Shown here: in pieces, positions 17,710-25,023 of the stretch | Layout: each line of letters begins with the position of its first letter | How positions within the stretch are numbered: the stretch's first letter is position 1 | DNA from: Pseudomonadota bacterium | GTDB taxonomy: Bacteria > Pseudomonadota > Alphaproteobacteria > Caulobacterales > Caulobacteraceae | Assembly: GCA_018241995.1 (NCBI GenBank) | Contig: JAFECT010000006.1 | Coordinates: 248,001-312,000 of the forward strand | DNA length: 64,000 nucleotides | Direction: 5' to 3' | Translations under genes and position numbers: made by a program | Notes under the pieces: generated by a model | Databases searched by the model: none | Told to the model about the DNA's origin: nothing | Seen by the model: only the letters and a program-made list of their open reading frames with translations

Positions 17710-18345
17710 ATGTACACGCTCTACTATTCGCCGGGCTCGGCCAGCCTCTGCGTCCACTGGATGCTGATCGACCTGAAGGTCCCGTTCGAGCTGGTGCTGG
17801 TCGATCTCGCCTCGGGCGCCAACAAGGCGGCCGACTATCTGGCGCTGAACCCCGAGGGCAAGGTGCCGACCATGATGGTCGACGGCCGGCCGATGAGCGA
17901 AAGCACCGCCATCCTGATGCTGCTGGCCGAGCGCCATCCGGACGCGGGCCTGGCCCCCGCCGAGGGCGCCCCGGGCCGGCCCGAATATCTGCAGTGGATG
18001 GTCTATCTGGCCAACGCCCTGATGCCTTCCTTCCGTCGCTGGTTCTACGCCGAGAAGGGCGTCCCCGAGCATGTCGACGCCCTGAAGGCCGACGCCCGCG
18101 AATGGATCGAGGGCGTCTGGAACCGGGTGGAGATGCAACTCGGCGACGGCCGCGCCTTCCTGCTCGGCGAGAAGATCAGCGCGGCGGACTATCTCCTGAC
18201 CATGCTGACCCGCTGGTCGCGCAACATGGAAAAGCCCGCGACCCAGTGGCCCAAGCTCGGCGCCTACATCGCACGCATGAAGCAGCAGCCCGGCCTGATC
18301 GAGGCCCACGCGCGCGAAGGCCTGTCGGAATGGATTTCGGCCTGA
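17710..18345 (+). CDS. Glutathione S-transferase family protein
   Basis: 211 residues. The N-terminal thioredoxin-like half begins MYTLYYSPGSASLCVHWMLI and contains the cis-proline strand LNPEGKVPTMMVDGRPMSES, where the ES pair binds the glutathione gamma-glutamyl group. The C-terminal half is all-helical, with the typical aspartate cap in KISAADYLLTMLTRW. It probably conjugates or reduces small electrophiles in the cytoplasm; the true substrate is unknown. The ATG at 17710 removes 15 upstream residues that do not fit the fold. Confidence 0.92.
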   Translation: MYTLYYSPGSASLCVHWMLIDLKVPFELVLVDLASGANKAADYLALNPEGKVPTMMVDGRPMSESTAILMLLAERHPDAGLAPAEGAPGRPEYLQWMVYLANALMPSFRRWFYAEKGVPEHVDALKADAREWIEGVWNRVEMQLGDGRAFLLGEKISAADYLLTMLTRWSRNMEKPATQWPKLGAYIARMKQQPGLIEAHAREGLSEWISA

Positions 18346-18408
18346 TGGCGCGGTTGCCGCACCGCTTGGCCCCAAGCTAGGCTGTGCCCCGGTTTGGGGG
18401 ACTTAGGC

Positions 18409-18858
18409 ATGGCGACGGCAGGGCGGACTTGGCTGCAGAAGCTCTTCAGCTTCGAGGGCCGCACCAGCCGCATCGGTTTCTGGCGCACCTTCCTGTGCCT
18501 GCAGTTCGCCTCGGCCGTGGTGCTCAGCCTGAGCGCCTTCGCCACCATGGCCGCGGGATGGGCCGGCGCCATCCCGGCGCTGCTGTTCCTGCCGCTGCTG
18601 GTGACCAACCTCGCGGTGATCGTGCGCAGGCTGCACGACCGGGGAAAGAGCGGCTGGTGGACCCTGATCTTCAATGCTGCTCCGCTAACGCTGGTCGGCG
18701 TGGGGGAGGGCCTGCCGCGACTGCTGGGCCAAAGCAGCGGCGGGGCGGCGGGGCTCATGGTCCTGTTTTTGGCGACCGGCCTGGGCCTTTGGGGCTGGGT
18801 CGAGATGGGCCTGCTGAAAGGCCAGGCGGGCGCGAACCGCTACGGCGCGCCTGCTTGA
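18409..18858 (+). CDS. DUF805 membrane protein
   Basis: 149 residues. The DUF805 signature F-GR-sR-xxfW is seen in LFSFEGRTSRIGFWRTFLCL. Three or more TM helices follow (FASAVVLSLSAFATMAAGWA, AIPALLFLPLLVTNLAVIV), with the conserved RRLHDRGKSGWWTLI between helices and a last helix at LMVLFLATGLGLWGWVEMG. The function of the family is unknown. The ATG at 18409 was preferred to a TTG 15 bases earlier. Its last 19 bases overlap the end of the convergent glucosidase gene. Confidence 0.88.
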   Translation: MATAGRTWLQKLFSFEGRTSRIGFWRTFLCLQFASAVVLSLSAFATMAAGWAGAIPALLFLPLLVTNLAVIVRRLHDRGKSGWWTLIFNAAPLTLVGVGEGLPRLLGQSSGGAAGLMVLFLATGLGLWGWVEMGLLKGQAGANRYGAPA

Positions 18859-20453
18859 TCCAGGCGCAGCACCACCGCCTCATGGGGCGCCAGATCGAGG
18901 CCACCTTCGTCGATATGGCCCTGGCGGTCGGGCTCGGTCGATAGCTCAAGGATGCCAGGCGCTGGCGACGCGAACCGCGCAGACTCACCGCTGAAATTGA
19001 TCGCGACTGCCCAGCGACTCGACCCGGTCACGCGCATATAGGCGAGCACCTCACCTTCGACGCCCAGCGACCGCCAAGAGCCGGAATGCAGCGCGGGCTC
19101 GGCGCGGCGCAGCGCCAGCAGGGCGCGGGTGAGGTTCAGCAGGGAGGCCGTGTCCTCGCGCTCGGCCTCGACATTGCGCGTCGGCCAGTCGGGATTCAGC
19201 GGCAGCCAGGGCTCGCCGACCGTGAAGCCCGCTTCGGTCTCACTGCTCCACGGCATCGGCGTGCGCTCCGGGTCGCGGCCGTGTCCGGGCTGGGTCTTCT
19301 CGCGCGGGTCCTGCACGCGGTGGGGCGGGATTTCCACGTCGGTCAGGCCAAGCTCGTCGCCGTAGTAGAGCGTCGGCGTGCCCCTCAGCGTCAGCAGCAG
19401 CACCATGGCCGCACGCGCCCGCTCCGGGCCGATGCGGCTGGCGACGCGCGGATTGTCGTGGTTGCCGAGCACCCAGTTCGGCTGGGCGCCCTCGGGCAGG
19501 GCGGCTTCGTAGCGGCGGATCAGGGCGTCGATCTCGGCCGCGTTCCACTCGGCCTGGATCAGCTTGAAATTGAAGGGCAGGTGCGCCCCGTCGAGCCGCC
19601 CTCCGGCGGCGCCGCCGTAGTAGGCGGCCAGCCGCGCGATCGGCAGGTAGGTCTCGCCCACCATCACCCGGTCGCCGGGATAGCCGTCCAGCAGCCGGCG
19701 CATGCGTTTGACGATCTGAAGCGTCTCCGGCCGGTCGGCGCTGTAGAGCGGGTCGAGCGTCATGTGCGGCGGCGAGCGGGCAGGGTCGAAGGCCGGATTG
19801 GCCGGGTTGTCGCGCCACTGGTCGTCCTTGATCAGGTACCACAGCACGTCCATCCGGAACCCGTCCACGCCCCGGTCCAGCCAGAAGCGCAGCACGTCGA
19901 ACATGACCGCCTCGACCGCCGGATTGCGCCAGTTCAGGTCCGGCTGTTCGGGCAGGAACGAGTGCAGGTAGGACTGGCCCGTGGCCGCGTCATATTCCCA
20001 GGCCGAGCCCCCGAACACCGACAGCCAGTTGGTCGGCGCCTCGCCGTGCGGCTTGCGGTCCCGCCACAGATACCAGTCGCGCTTGGGGTTGGAGCGGGAG
20101 GCGCGCGACGCCAGGAACCAGGGGTGCCGGTCGGAAGTGTGGTTGGGCACGAAGTCGATCAGCACCTTCAGCCCCTTGGCGTGGGCCGCGGCCAGCAGGC
20201 TGTCGAAATCCTCAAGCGTGCCGAAGATCGGGTCGACGCCACAGTAGTCGGCCACGTCGTAGCCGAAGTCGGCCATGGGAGAGGGATAGAAGGGCGATAT
20301 CCAGATCGCGTCGATGCCGAGCCAGACAAGGTAGTCCAGCCGCTGCTCGATGCCCTTCAGATCCCCCACGCCGTCCCCGTTCGAGTCCTGAAACGACCGC
20401 GGATAGACCTGATAGACGACCCCTGTCCGCCACCATTCCTCTGTCTTGCTCAT
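18840..20453 (-). CDS. GH13 alpha-glucosidase (oligo-1,6-glucosidase-like)
   Basis: 537-residue TIM-barrel glycosidase. It begins EWWRTGVVYQVYPRSFQDSN. Region I is VLIDFVPNHTSDRHPWF. Region II GFRMDVLWYLI holds the nucleophile aspartate, region III MVGETYLPIARLAAYY the acid/base glutamate, and region IV LGNHDNPRVASR the transition-state aspartate. No signal peptide, so it is likely cytoplasmic, hydrolysing terminal alpha-linked glucose from imported malto- or isomalto-oligosaccharides. The next gene downstream in this orientation is unrelated, and no sugar regulator or porin is adjacent. Convergent with the DUF805 gene, sharing 19 bp. Confidence 0.93.
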   Translation of the reverse strand: MSKTEEWWRTGVVYQVYPRSFQDSNGDGVGDLKGIEQRLDYLVWLGIDAIWISPFYPSPMADFGYDVADYCGVDPIFGTLEDFDSLLAAAHAKGLKVLIDFVPNHTSDRHPWFLASRASRSNPKRDWYLWRDRKPHGEAPTNWLSVFGGSAWEYDAATGQSYLHSFLPEQPDLNWRNPAVEAVMFDVLRFWLDRGVDGFRMDVLWYLIKDDQWRDNPANPAFDPARSPPHMTLDPLYSADRPETLQIVKRMRRLLDGYPGDRVMVGETYLPIARLAAYYGGAAGGRLDGAHLPFNFKLIQAEWNAAEIDALIRRYEAALPEGAQPNWVLGNHDNPRVASRIGPERARAAMVLLLTLRGTPTLYYGDELGLTDVEIPPHRVQDPREKTQPGHGRDPERTPMPWSSETEAGFTVGEPWLPLNPDWPTRNVEAEREDTASLLNLTRALLALRRAEPALHSGSWRSLGVEGEVLAYMRVTGSSRWAVAINFSGESARFASPAPGILELSTEPDRQGHIDEGGLDLAPHEAVVLRLDQAGAP

Positions 20454-20499
20454 CGGCTTTCCCCCGCGCTCCAGCCTAACGCGCTCAGGCCTCCGCCGT

Positions 20500-21744
20500 T
20501 CAGGTCAGGCGGTCGGCCTTGCGCAGGGACGGGAACATCGCCGCCCAGGCGCCGGTAACGATCAGCGAGCCGACACCGCCGAACACGGCCGCGCCGACCG
20601 GACCCAGGAAGCGGGCGACCACCCCGCTCTCGAACTCGCCGAGCTCGTTGGAGGCGGAGATGAACAGCATGGATACGGCGGAGACGCGGCCCCGCATGGC
20701 GTCCGGCGTCACGATCTGGATCAGGGTTTGGCGCACGTTCACGCTGATCATGTCCGAGGCGCCGATGATCGCCAGGGCCACCAGGGTCAGCCAGAACAGC
20801 TTCGATATGCCGAACACGACTGTGGCCAGGCCGAACACAGCCACGCCGGCGAACATCCACAGGCCGCCGTGGCGTCGGATCGGCTTGAAGGCGAGGTAGA
20901 GCGCCATGGCCGATGCGCCCACGCCCCCGGCTCCGCGCATCAGGCCCACGCCCTGCGGCCCGACATGCAGCACGTCACGCGCGAAGGCCGGCATCAGCAA
21001 CGTCGCGCCGCCCAAGAGCACCGCGAACAGGTCGAGCGATATGGCCCCGAACACGATCTTGGTGCGCCAGACATAGCGCAGGCCTTCCTTCATCAGCTCC
21101 CAGCGCGAGGTGGCGGAGGGCTCGGGCCGGGTATTGCCGGGGATCATCAGCGAGATCACCGCGCCCAGGAGGAACAGCGCCAGCGCGCTGGCGTAGGCCA
21201 CGGTCGGCGAGATCGCATAGATCACCCCGGCCACCGCCGGCCCCACGATGGCGCTGGACTGGAAGGCCAAGGAGTTCAGCACGATGGCCCGCGGCAGGGC
21301 TTCGCGCGGCACCAGCATGGGCAGGGTGGCCGAGCTTGCGGGCGCGATGAAGGCGCGGCTGGCTCCGAACAGGGCCGCCAGCACGCACAGCATCCACAGC
21401 GGCGGCGCCCCGTGCAGCGACAGGGCGACATAGAGGGCGGCGATCACCGCATCCACGAACAGGCAGACGGCGAAGATGGTCTTGCGGTCGCGCTGGTCGG
21501 CCACGACGCCGGCGGGCAGCACCAGCAGGAACATCGGCAGGAACTGCGCTAGGCCGATCATGCCGAGGTAGAAGGCGGAGGTCTTGATGTCGTTGCCGCG
21601 ATCGCGAGCCAGCTCATAGACCTGAATGCCGATGGTCAGGCCCTGCACCTGCGCGCCCAGGACCGCCATCAGCCGCGTGCCGAAGAACAGGCGGAAGGCC
21701 GGGAGCCGGAACGGGTTGTCGCTGACGACGTCGGGGGAGGACAC
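20500..21744 (-). CDS. MFS transporter (EntS/MFS_3-like)
   Basis: 414 residues, about 12 TM helices. It begins NPFRLPAFRLFFGTRLMAVL and has the first-half signature loop LPAGVVADQRDRKTIFAVCL, followed by LFGASRAFIAPASSATLPML. This pattern is that of the MFS_3/enterobactin-exporter-like group, generally efflux of hydrophobic compounds or siderophores, but no substrate is implied by its neighbours. It is read in the same direction as the glucosidase, 46 bp upstream of it, and could be co-transcribed with it. Confidence 0.88.
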   Translation of the reverse strand: MSSPDVVSDNPFRLPAFRLFFGTRLMAVLGAQVQGLTIGIQVYELARDRGNDIKTSAFYLGMIGLAQFLPMFLLVLPAGVVADQRDRKTIFAVCLFVDAVIAALYVALSLHGAPPLWMLCVLAALFGASRAFIAPASSATLPMLVPREALPRAIVLNSLAFQSSAIVGPAVAGVIYAISPTVAYASALALFLLGAVISLMIPGNTRPEPSATSRWELMKEGLRYVWRTKIVFGAISLDLFAVLLGGATLLMPAFARDVLHVGPQGVGLMRGAGGVGASAMALYLAFKPIRRHGGLWMFAGVAVFGLATVVFGISKLFWLTLVALAIIGASDMISVNVRQTLIQIVTPDAMRGRVSAVSMLFISASNELGEFESGVVARFLGPVGAAVFGGVGSLIVTGAWAAMFPSLRKADRLT

Positions 21745-21800
21745 CTTCCGGTCCTAAGCCAAGCCGCCCGGCGGGGCAAACCCGATGCGACGAAGGCCGG

Positions 21801-22508
21801 TCAGCCTCGGTCGAGCAGGGCGGCGGTCCCGTCCCAGCCTAGGTTCGCCACCGCGTCGATGAAGGCCATGTAGGGCGTGAACTCCGGCCTTCCCTGCGGA
21901 TAGGGCTTCGGCTCGTGCGCGAAATAGCGGATCGGCATCTTCGCCCCGGCGAACACCGCGTCGGCCTCCAGATACTCGCGCGAGCCGGTGGGCGAGAGGT
22001 ATTCGGTCGCTCCCGCCGTGCGGCAGATGTTGAGCAGGTGCTGCGAGCGCCGCCCGCCGCAGTTCATCGCACTGGCCATGGTCATGGGCGTCGTCAGGCC
22101 CAGCCGCGCGGCGGCCGAGGCGATGATTGCGAAGTTCAGGTTGGACAGCCGCGCCGGGACCTGCAGGGCGCCTTCCAAGAGGTCGATCACCTCGCCGAGG
22201 TGCGGGCGCCCGGCATAGACGTGGCGGATGGTGGCCAGATGCTTTTCGCGCCAGGGCTGGTCTTCGCTGACGCGGATCTCGCGCAGCACCGTATCCTGTG
22301 CGTGCTTCTTCACCGGCACGGTCAGCATCAGCTCGCCCGACGGGCCGAGGATGCGGTTCCTCGATTGCCACGAACGGCGCTCGAACTGCACGTCGTCCAG
22401 GAACACGAACAGGTCCGACTGGGCGATCAGCTCGAAATAGCCGAGGTAGGGCAGGTAGGTCGGCTGCATGATCGCCACGCGCCGGCGGCCACTCGCAGAG
22501 AGACTCAT
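21801..22508 (-). CDS. WbqC family protein
   Basis: 235 residues. The diagnostic N-terminal block is VAIMQPTYLPYLGYFELIAQ, followed by DLFVFLDDVQFERRSWQSRN and, later, HLLNICRTAGATEYLSPTGS. WbqC proteins occur in O-antigen and surface-glycan clusters; some are thought to help modify sugars, but the reaction is not established. It is translationally coupled to the methyltransferase upstream by a 4-base ATGA overlap. Together with SpsF and PseG nearby it suggests nonulosonic-acid or flagellin sugar metabolism. Confidence 0.88.
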   Translation of the reverse strand: MSLSASGRRRVAIMQPTYLPYLGYFELIAQSDLFVFLDDVQFERRSWQSRNRILGPSGELMLTVPVKKHAQDTVLREIRVSEDQPWREKHLATIRHVYAGRPHLGEVIDLLEGALQVPARLSNLNFAIIASAAARLGLTTPMTMASAMNCGGRRSQHLLNICRTAGATEYLSPTGSREYLEADAVFAGAKMPIRYFAHEPKPYPQGRPEFTPYMAFIDAVANLGWDGTAALLDRG

Positions 22509-23149
22509 CCGGCGCGGCCCCAGACCACCAGGTCGGAGTTGGTCACGATCATGCCGCCCTGCGGGTTGTCGAACTTCACCTTGAGGGCGACGGCGCCGGT
22601 CAGGCCGAGGCGCTCGGTCAGGAGTTCGACCAGTTCGGCCTCGTCGTAGAAGCGGTTGATCAGGCCCTGCTCGCCGGTCTCCGGCGTATCGAGCCGCCAG
22701 GTGCGCACGTCGATCTCCGCCCCCCTCCCGCAGCGGTGGTCGTCGGGCAGCCGGGTGCGCAGGAAGATGTCGGCGCCCCGCTTCAGGCGGGGCTTCAGCT
22801 GATCCAGCACGGTCTCGGCCTGGCCGAGCGTCAGGTAGCAGAGCAGGTTGGGGACCATCACCGCGTCGTAGGGGCCGAGCGCCGCGTCGGGGAGGCCGCG
22901 CGAGAGATCGGCGTGGATCAGTCCGGCTTCAGGACCCAGGTTGTGGCGCGCGTCGTCCAGCGCCGCCTGGCTCAGGTCCACCCCGTCGACGTTCCAGCCA
23001 TAGGCCACGGGCAGGGCGAGGTTGTTGCCGACGCCTGAGCCCAGCTCGAGCAGGCGGCCCGGCCGCTGATGAAGGGCCTGCTTGAAGAACCAGCGCACGA
23101 CGTACTCGTCCGGATATTTCAGGCCGCGGATGTCGCGCAGGTCCCGCAT
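22505..23149 (-). CDS. Class I SAM-dependent methyltransferase
   Basis: 214 residues. Motif I, RLLELGSGVGNNLALPVAYG, binds S-adenosylmethionine. Acidic motif II follows (WNVDGVDLSQAALDDA), and the motif IV region is YDAVMVPNLLCYLTLGQAE. The substrate is unknown. Its place directly ahead of WbqC, with overlapping stop and start, and divergent from an SpsF-type gene 72 bp away, makes a sugar or surface polysaccharide acceptor more likely than a protein or RNA, but that is inference. Confidence 0.85.
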   Translation of the reverse strand: MRDLRDIRGLKYPDEYVVRWFFKQALHQRPGRLLELGSGVGNNLALPVAYGWNVDGVDLSQAALDDARHNLGPEAGLIHADLSRGLPDAALGPYDAVMVPNLLCYLTLGQAETVLDQLKPRLKRGADIFLRTRLPDDHRCGRGAEIDVRTWRLDTPETGEQGLINRFYDEAELVELLTERLGLTGAVALKVKFDNPQGGMIVTNSDLVVWGRAG

Positions 23150-23221
23150 CTCGATTTCGCCGGCTCGCTTCGATGGCTAGACTCGCACTGTTCGGCGATT
23201 TGTCGAACGAGGGGTTAAGCG

Positions 23222-23917
23222 ATGATCCTGGGCATGCTGCAGGCGCGGATGAGTTCGACCCGCCTGCCGGGCAAAGTGATGAGGGACCTGCTGGGCCGGC
23301 CGATGATCGACCGCCAGATCGAGCGCCTGCGTCGCGCCGAGTCCCTGGACCGGCTGGTGGTCGCCACCAGCGACGACGCCTCCGACGATCCGCTGGCCGA
23401 GCATCTGGAGCGGGAGGGCGTGGATGTCTTCCGCGGCCCCCTGACCGACGTCCTGGCCCGCTTTTCCGGCGCCCTGGAACGCTTCGGCCCGGCCGAACAT
23501 GTCGTGCGCCTGACGGCCGATTGTCCGCTTGCCGACTGGCGTGTGCTGGACCAGGTCGTGCGCCTGCACTTGGCCGAGGGCAACGACTACACCTCCAACG
23601 ACCTCGTGCGCACCTTTCCGCACGGCCTGGACGTGGAGATCGTGCGCGCCGAGGCGCTGCAGACGGCCGCCAGCGAGGCGGTCGATCCGGCGGAGCGCGA
23701 GCACGTCACGCCCTTCGTCTACAATCGGCCGGATCGATTCAAGCTCGGCTGCCTGACGCAGGCCGTTGACCGCTCCGCCGAGCGCTGGACAGTGGATACG
23801 CCGAACGACTTCGCCTTCGTGCAGCGGGTCTACGAGCGGCTCTATCCGGCCAATCCGGCCTTCACCAGCGAGGACGTGCTGGCGCTCGACTGCCGCCACG
23901 GCGCCGAGGACGCTTAG
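23222..23917 (+). CDS. SpsF-type nucleotidyltransferase/glycosyltransferase family protein (COG1861)
   Basis: 231 residues. It starts MILGMLQARMSSTRLPGKVM, the nucleotide-binding signature of the SpsF/CMP-KDO-synthetase-like fold. DRQIERLRRAESLDRLVVAT and the metal-binding region VVRLTADCPLADWRVLDQVV follow. SpsF proteins are believed to activate a sugar with CMP for surface glycans; flagellin glycosylation genes of Caulobacter include a similar protein. GAGGGG lies just before the ATG. It converges on pseG with a 4-base overlap, consistent with both acting on the same sugar. NeuA-like or PseF-like activity is an alternative. Confidence 0.85.
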   Translation: MILGMLQARMSSTRLPGKVMRDLLGRPMIDRQIERLRRAESLDRLVVATSDDASDDPLAEHLEREGVDVFRGPLTDVLARFSGALERFGPAEHVVRLTADCPLADWRVLDQVVRLHLAEGNDYTSNDLVRTFPHGLDVEIVRAEALQTAASEAVDPAEREHVTPFVYNRPDRFKLGCLTQAVDRSAERWTVDTPNDFAFVQRVYERLYPANPAFTSEDVLALDCRHGAEDA

Positions 23918-24945
23918 AGCCGCGCGAGCAGGGCCTCGGCCACGCGGCCTGCGCCCATCCCGTCGCACAGCTTCACCGCAGCGGCCGACATCCGCGCCCG
24001 CCGGTCATGGCTGCGCATCAGGCCGGTGAAGGCGCGGTCGAGGGCCGCTTCGAAGTCCGGGGCGCGGGCGTCGACCAGCTCGGCGGCGCCCAGGCGTGCG
24101 ACTGCTTCCGATGCCGGGACCTGGTTGTCGGCCAGGACCAGCATGACGGTGGGCAGGCCCAGCACCGCCCGCTCCCAGGTGGAGGAGCCGCCGGCGCCGA
24201 TGGCGAGGTCCGCGCCGGCGGTCAGGGGCGCCATGTCACGGACCTGGACAAATGCATGGACCCGCGGATCGCGCGCCGCGAGGGCTTCGATGGCCGCACG
24301 GCTGGGGGCCCCAGCGCCAAGCACCACGTCGAGGTGGGCGTCGCCGAGCCTGGGCAGCAGCCGGTGGACCACCCGCGCTGTGATCCCATCCACGTCGGTT
24401 AAACCCAACGAGACCTGGATGCGGGCAACGGTTTCGTTCGCGGCGCGCCGGGCCAAGGCTTCGTCCCGAAGGGCGGTGAATTCCGGCCGGACCAGCGCGT
24501 AGGCCGGGCCGAGCAACAGGCGGGTCTCGGCGCCGACCAGGCCCGCATAGTCGGCAGGCGTGCGCGCGGGGCTGAAGTCGGCGAGGAGGTCGGCGCCCAG
24601 CGGTCGGTCGGCCAGGTCGTCGATCACCAGCACCGGCTTGCTGCGGGCGATGTCCCGATGCTCAGCGGCGGAAAGGCCGTAGTAGTCGAACACGACCGCA
24701 TCGAAGGCCGCGCCCGCCGCCGCCGCCTTGGCCAGGGCCGCCGGTGCGCTTGAGGCGGCGGGCAGGCGCGCCATGTCCTTGCCGGCGAATGCGTCGAGAA
24801 CGGCGGCGACTTCGGGCGACGCCAGCCACAAGGGCTGGCCGCCACGCTCGGCCAAGGCCCGCGCGAGGGTCAGGGAGCGCATGACGTGGCCGCCGCCGAC
24901 TTCCGGGCCGGCATTGGCGACGAACAGGATCACGGGGCGCTCCAT
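23914..24945 (-). CDS. pseG: PseG-type UDP-sugar hydrolase (SpsG family)
   Basis: 343 residues. It resembles UDP-2,4-diacetamido-2,4,6-trideoxy-beta-L-altropyranose hydrolase, which releases UDP in pseudaminic acid synthesis. The GT-B-like fold starts ILFVANAGPEVGGGHVMRSL, where GGGHVMRS is diagnostic, then VVFDYYGLSAAEHRDIARS and VLVIDDLADRP. The C-terminal nucleotide-binding part has DLAIGAGGSSTWERAVLGLP. No acetyltransferase domain is fused. PseB, PseC, PseH and PseI genes are not in the window. The sugar could also be a related nonulosonic acid. Confidence 0.85.
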   Translation of the reverse strand: MERPVILFVANAGPEVGGGHVMRSLTLARALAERGGQPLWLASPEVAAVLDAFAGKDMARLPAASSAPAALAKAAAAGAAFDAVVFDYYGLSAAEHRDIARSKPVLVIDDLADRPLGADLLADFSPARTPADYAGLVGAETRLLLGPAYALVRPEFTALRDEALARRAANETVARIQVSLGLTDVDGITARVVHRLLPRLGDAHLDVVLGAGAPSRAAIEALAARDPRVHAFVQVRDMAPLTAGADLAIGAGGSSTWERAVLGLPTVMLVLADNQVPASEAVARLGAAELVDARAPDFEAALDRAFTGLMRSHDRRARMSAAAVKLCDGMGAGRVAEALLARL

Positions 24946-25023
24946 GGCCTCGGCGTAGCCCGCTGATGGTCACAGGACAATCGCGTCGAGGCTCCGCGCA
25001 ATCGGCTTAACCGGAGATAGGGG

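Noticed and set aside
24946..25023. Cobalamin or other riboswitch before the TonB-dependent receptor
   Set aside because: The gap is only 78 bp and contains no riboswitch consensus.
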